Of a stretch of 34,562 bases of DNA, positions 31,216 through 34,562 are shown piece after piece. A program made the position numbers and the translations under genes. How positions within the stretch are numbered: position 1 is the first letter of the stretch; each line of letters opens with the position of its first letter. The notes beneath the pieces were generated by a model. It made no database searches. It was not told where the DNA came from and saw nothing but the letters and a program-made list of their open reading frames with translations. Source of the DNA: Alphaproteobacteria bacterium (GTDB taxonomy: Bacteria; Pseudomonadota; Alphaproteobacteria; Caedimonadales; UBA9215); contig JAACSN010000005.1 of the NCBI GenBank assembly GCA_009993885.1, forward strand, positions 89,495-124,056. Direction: 5' to 3'.

Positions 31216-32808
31216 ATGTCCACCCCGTCATCAACGACGACTGCCTCAACACAGAAATCTGCGCCCCCTACCCCTTTGGCTTTTAGCACACTCCGAAAAT
31301 TGTTCTGGCCCATCCATGGAAATGAAGTAAAAAAATTCCTTCCCATGGCCGTTATCATGTTTTTCATCCTTTTTAACTATACTCTTCTTAGAAACATGAA
31401 AGATGCCCTTGTGATCACAGCCTCCGGTCCCGAGGTTCTTCCTTTTCTAAAGGCCTTTGTCATTCTGCCTTTTTCTATTCTGATCGTTGCCGGATATGCA
31501 AAACTATGCAACATCTTTGATCGGAAAACAGTCTTCTATATTGTGATCACACTGTTTTTAAGTGTTTATGTTACCTATGCTCTTTTTATTCATCCTAATA
31601 TCGAGCATCTTCACATGTCACCGGAAAGGCTAAAAGCTCTCAAAGAATCTTATCCTAATTTCCAACATTTCTTTTCCGTCATAGCCAACTGGAGCAGCAG
31701 CCTTTTCTATCTCTGTGCCGAGCTTTGGGGCGCTACCATTATCGGCCTTTTATTCTGGCAGTTTGCCAATGAAGTCACGAGGGTTCAAGAAGCCCGTCGT
31801 TTTTACACTATGTTTGGTTTACTGGGTCATTTTTCTCTTATCGCAGCGGGAAAGCTCGGCGAGTTTTTATGCGATATAAGGCATACAACAGCTACCGATG
31901 CCGAAGGATGGAGTTATTATATTAATTATAACGTTCTCGCCATCTCTTTATCGGGGCTTAGCATTATTGTTTTATACTGGTGGATGAATCGTTATGTCCT
32001 GACAGACCCTCAATATTATGACGAAGTCAATAAAATTTCAGCAAAAAAAGAAGCAAAACCCAAGTTATCCCTCATGGAAACAGTCCGTTATATTAGCCGT
32101 TCAAGATATCTTGGCTATATTTTACTAATGGTTATAGGATATGGTCTTTCCATGAATTTGGCAGGAATTCTATGGAAGAAACAAGTTCAACTCCTTTTTC
32201 CCAATCCCTTAGACTATGCTAATTTTCTTGCCCAATTTGCCTATTGGGTCGGTGTGATTACCATTGTGCTTATTTTCTTTTTAAAAGGTATGGTCGAGCG
32301 ATTTGGCTGGTACAAGGCCGCCATGGTCACCCCCCTTATTGTGGTTGGAACGGCGATCCCTTTCTTTACCTTCATGTTTTTCCAAGAGGAACTTTCACCT
32401 CTTTTAAGCTGGAGCGGCTGTACGGCTCTTACCTTAGCGGTTGGCATTGGCGCTGCCCAACAAGTTTTGAGTAAAAGCAGTAAATATTCTATGTTTGATC
32501 CTACCAAAGAAATGTCCTACATTCCCTTGGATCAAGAACTTAAAGTAAAAGGAAAGGCCGCCGTGGATGTTTCAGGTTACAGCTTGGCAAAAGCAAGCGG
32601 CGGTTATATTGCCGGCGCTCTTCTCGTCATAACGGCTGCCGGCGACCTGATGCTTATTGCACCTTACTTGGCGGCTATTGTCATTGGTATTCTGGTTGTT
32701 TGGATTATTGCCGTTAAAAAACTCAGCGTTCTTTACCGCGGACTTGTTAACACGGCAAAATCAAGGGATGTTGAAACATTTACAAGTTCTAAAATCAGAA
32801 TTAAGTAA
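31216..32808 (+). CDS. tlc: ATP/ADP (nucleotide) translocase, Tlc/NTT family
   Basis: This 530-residue inner-membrane protein with about 11-12 hydrophobic segments belongs to the Tlc/NTT family, with which intracellular bacteria exchange ADP for host ATP or import other nucleotides. Family signatures are visible: the first membrane segment with LLRNMKDALVITASG, the motif CAELWGATIIGLLFWQFANEVT, RRFYTMFGLLG, and the late cytoplasmic loop KYSMFDPTKEMSYIPLDQELKVKGKAAVDV, which is highly conserved. Which nucleotides it carries cannot be read off. The ATG at 31216 was chosen; the frame extends upstream to a GTG at 31153, but that stretch reads as chance coding. The stop lies three bases from the convergent SDR gene. 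Confidence 0.95.
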   Translation: MSTPSSTTTASTQKSAPPTPLAFSTLRKLFWPIHGNEVKKFLPMAVIMFFILFNYTLLRNMKDALVITASGPEVLPFLKAFVILPFSILIVAGYAKLCNIFDRKTVFYIVITLFLSVYVTYALFIHPNIEHLHMSPERLKALKESYPNFQHFFSVIANWSSSLFYLCAELWGATIIGLLFWQFANEVTRVQEARRFYTMFGLLGHFSLIAAGKLGEFLCDIRHTTATDAEGWSYYINYNVLAISLSGLSIIVLYWWMNRYVLTDPQYYDEVNKISAKKEAKPKLSLMETVRYISRSRYLGYILLMVIGYGLSMNLAGILWKKQVQLLFPNPLDYANFLAQFAYWVGVITIVLIFFLKGMVERFGWYKAAMVTPLIVVGTAIPFFTFMFFQEELSPLLSWSGCTALTLAVGIGAAQQVLSKSSKYSMFDPTKEMSYIPLDQELKVKGKAAVDVSGYSLAKASGGYIAGALLVITAAGDLMLIAPYLAAIVIGILVVWIIAVKKLSVLYRGLVNTAKSRDVETFTSSKIRIK

Positions 32809-32811
32809 ACG

Positions 32812-33624
32812 TTATCTCGTTTCTTTTTTCTTGGGGGACGAGGTACTTCCGGCCAAAATCCCCCCGTCTAATGTAAGCTCGGCACCCGTTATATACTTTG
32901 ACTCATCCGAGGCCAAATAAAGGACGGCATAAGCAACATCCTTAGGCTCCCCCATATGCCCCAAAGGAATACCCGCTTCAATATCGGTCGTTACCTTTTG
33001 CCGAGTTTCCGCATCATCGCCAAGCATCGGATCCCAAATAGATGTGAGAACAGCTCCGGGATGCAAAGAATTACAGCGAATATTATATTTCTTTTCTGCA
33101 CAATACAGAGCCACACTTTTCGTATGATTACGGATAGCTGCCTTACTTGACGCATAGGCTGCCGCAGAAGGAATACCCACCAAGCCCGACCGAGAAGACA
33201 TATTAATAATAGATCCTCCCCGCTTTTTCATTAAACCAATGCCGTATTTGCAGCCCAAGAAAACGCTGTCCAAGTTGATACGATGAATATGATGCCAACT
33301 TTCCAAACTTGCCTGCTCCGGGTCTTGTGGCCCCAATCCTTCGCCAAACCCGATAATCCCCGCATTATTAAAAAGGATATCAAGATGTCCGTATTTTTTG
33401 CGTATCATTTCAGCAAGGGCTTTCCAAGCCTCCTCATCGGACGCATCTAAGGAATAATAAACAGCCGGTGCCCCAATAGCGGCCGCCAAAGTTTCTCCTT
33501 CCCCATCGAGAATATCAGTGATAATAACCGTTGCCCCCTCTTGAGCTAACAAGCGCGCCGTAGCAGCACCAATACCGCGCGCAGAACCGGTAATAAGGGC
33601 AATTTTATGATGAACTCTCGGCAT
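32812..33624 (-). CDS. Short-chain dehydrogenase/reductase (SDR) family oxidoreductase
   Basis: The 270-residue product is a classical SDR. The cofactor loop reads TGSARGIGAA (residues 12-21), and the acidic residue after strand 2 (IITDIL) favours NAD(H). NNAGIIG, the catalytic serine in INMSSRSG, and YASSK with the catalytic tyrosine and lysine follow at the expected spacing; the C-terminal PEDVA-like PKDVAYAVLYLASDESKYITGAELTLDGG is typical. Substrate is unknown. The ATG at 33624 has AGGAGG eight bases upstream; the frame is open further to 34002 but that extension is arginine-rich chance sequence. It is convergent with tlc. Confidence 0.92.
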   Translation of the reverse strand: MPRVHHKIALITGSARGIGAATARLLAQEGATVIITDILDGEGETLAAAIGAPAVYYSLDASDEEAWKALAEMIRKKYGHLDILFNNAGIIGFGEGLGPQDPEQASLESWHHIHRINLDSVFLGCKYGIGLMKKRGGSIINMSSRSGLVGIPSAAAYASSKAAIRNHTKSVALYCAEKKYNIRCNSLHPGAVLTSIWDPMLGDDAETRQKVTTDIEAGIPLGHMGEPKDVAYAVLYLASDESKYITGAELTLDGGILAGSTSSPKKKETR

Positions 33625-34278
33625 AAAGAAAACCTCCTGTAATATTAGTCTCCGGGCAATTATGTCGTCTAGGCGCCGGCAACAAAGCCCTTTGCCGTAT
33701 AGGTGAGGCGCGCAGGAACGACGTCCGATCTTTTGTAAACGGCTATACTTCCGGTTCAAGAATAATCTCCGACGGCAAAGAAAGATAGGAAAAAAACCTA
33801 TCCGATGCCTTGAAAAAACCTCCCCGAAATACCCTTTAACTATTCGCATCGAATACATATATTTTACAGGTAATGGACGCCTCTTATTCACACAATCCCT
33901 CTTCATGAACAAGCTAAATGTTTTTTTTACATTTTTACTGCTTAGCAAGAGGGTAAAAACACTGCAACCCTTATAAAACAAAGGCTTCCGGAGGTTGCAC
34001 AAATATTAAACATTTATTAACGAAACCTTAATTGCTGCGGTCTTGAGGTGCTTTCAAAGATTTTGTACACAAAGTTATACACAGGTTTCGTGGATAAAAT
34101 TTTATGACCTGAATGGCTAAAATTTTTGCAAATATCTCAACTTTTCCCGCTTACTCTTTTTTGCTCAAAAAAAACAAAGAAAATGCATTTTTACCCTTGA
34201 TTAATCACGTCGAACCCTGTAGAAATTCTATTATCTTGTTAAGGAAAATTCGGTTCTTTCAAGTTTTTATAGACTTAG
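33625..34278. other. Long intergenic region without a supported gene
   Basis: About 650 bases between the SDR start and tRNA-Glu. Only chance reading frames were seen. It contains one TTATTCACA (33884-33892) and a tight group of DnaA-box-like nonamers (34063-34097), followed by AT-rich DNA. Small inverted repeats are present (for example GATAGG/CCTATC at 33784-33802) but none is a good terminator. The promoter of the SDR gene should lie in the first part. Confidence 0.6.
34063..34097. promoter_or_regulatory. Cluster of DnaA-box-like sites
   Basis: Three nonamers lie within 35 bases: TTGTACACA (34063-34071), TTATACACA (34075-34083) and CGTGGATAA (34089-34097, the reverse of TTATCCACG). TTATACACA equals the relaxed DnaA box TTATNCACA; the others differ by one or two bases. 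A fourth, TTATTCACA, is at 33884-33892. AT-rich DNA follows to about 34140. This may be part of a replication origin or a DnaA-regulated site. Confidence 0.45.
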
Positions 34279-34354
34279 GTCCCCATCGTCTAGAGGCCTA
34301 GGACACCGCCCTTTCACGGCGGCAACAGGGGTTCGAATCCCCTTGGGGATGCCA
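34279..34354 (+). tRNA. tRNA-Glu (anticodon TTC)
   Basis: The acceptor stem GTCCCCA (34279-34285) pairs with TGGGGAT (34344-34350, one G-U pair), followed by G and an encoded CCA. The anticodon stem CCGCC/GGCGG encloses CTTTCAC; anticodon TTC (34313-34315) reads GAA and GAG glutamate codons. The T-arm has GGTTCGAATCC. Downstream, 34355-34535 shows no gene. Confidence 0.95.
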
Positions 34355-34535
34355 TATCCGGCATTAAGTTAACATCAAAAAATTTTCTCTGTTTATTCGA
34401 AAAATAATAATAGTTCGGTATGCCTAAAACCCCGAATGCAGTGCTATAGAGATCATTCGCTCAAAAAAGAAGGGTCTAGACTAGCATGAGTTAAGATTTC
34501 CAAATTTTCCAGAGATCCGGAAGGTAATCTTGTTT

Positions 34536-34562
34536 ATGTCTATGATTAAATCTAAACTCGCA
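34536..34562 (+). CDS. Possible start of a further gene (cut by window edge)
   Basis: An ATG at 34536 follows GGAAGG by 11 bases and reads MSMIKSKLA up to the end of the window; the ATG at 34542 is an alternative start. The lysine-containing start could begin a signal peptide. Too little is visible to say more. Confidence 0.3.

Noticed and set aside
32809..32835. Terminator between tlc and the SDR gene
   Set aside because: Only a five-base stem (AAACG/CGTTT) before a T-run was found, inside coding sequence of the SDR gene; too weak to list.
33625..34002. Upstream extension of the SDR gene as an N-terminal domain
   Set aside because: The residues are basic and low in similarity to anything known, and AGGAGG precedes the ATG at 33624 that gives normal SDR length.

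Overview
The window looks like the chromosome of an intracellular alphaproteobacterium, most likely of the Holosporales/Rickettsiales type. The main pointers are a Tlc-type ATP/ADP translocase (31216-32808), an alphaproteobacterial DksA with a degenerate zinc site next to the alphaproteobacterial flagellar regulator FliX, a DUF2948 gene overlapping murA, and a capsid and portal set resembling alphaproteobacterial gene transfer agents (GTAs). The species cannot be named from this sequence alone. The DNA is moderately AT-rich, intergenic regions are strongly AT-rich, and most operons end in clear intrinsic terminators.

Layout. 1-298: end of a HAD-type hydrolase. 353-11541 (minus strand): a GTA/prophage-like cluster. 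In transcription order it holds portal, prohead protease, HK97 capsid, head-tail connector, head-closure adaptor, DUF3168 tail terminator, a small ORF, a tail-associated protein, then (after an oppositely oriented DMT transporter at 5339-6295) a large hub-like protein, two further tail or adsorption proteins, a SleB-type endolysin, a 3-TM GTA-type holin and a GNAT acetyltransferase. No terminase, integrase, major tail protein or tape measure was found, so it looks like a domesticated or eroded particle cluster. A promoter followed by an intrinsic terminator precedes the portal gene, an attenuator-like layout. 11723-14119: an exported TPR/Sel1-like protein whose last ~89 residues look like a Txe/YoeB RNase toxin with its catalytic residues kept. 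14326-16141: SCO1/SenC copper chaperone and an exported SAM-dependent methyltransferase. 16191-19214 (minus): mgtC-like, dcd, murA and DUF2948. 19393-20316: an exported protein of unknown function. 20491-25780: pheS-pheT-lepA with overlapping start/stop codons. 26067-28844: two exported proteins with related N-termini, one carrying 54-bp tandem repeats, on either side of an outer-membrane barrel gene and tRNA-Val. 28928-31054: dksA, fliX and an exported FlgE-like protein. 31216-33624: tlc and an SDR oxidoreductase. 33625-34562: a gene-poor stretch with a DnaA-box-like cluster, tRNA-Glu and perhaps the start of another gene.

How it fits together. Housekeeping operons (phenylalanyl-tRNA synthesis, peptidoglycan precursors, dCTP deamination, translation factor LepA) alternate with accessory loci suited to life in a host: nucleotide import, many Sec-exported proteins of unknown or effector-like type, and a capsid/lysis cluster. 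The strongest candidates for something undescribed are the exported TPR-YoeB fusion without a visible antitoxin, the exported hook-protein derivative lacking hook assembly helices, and the attenuator-led GTA-like cluster.
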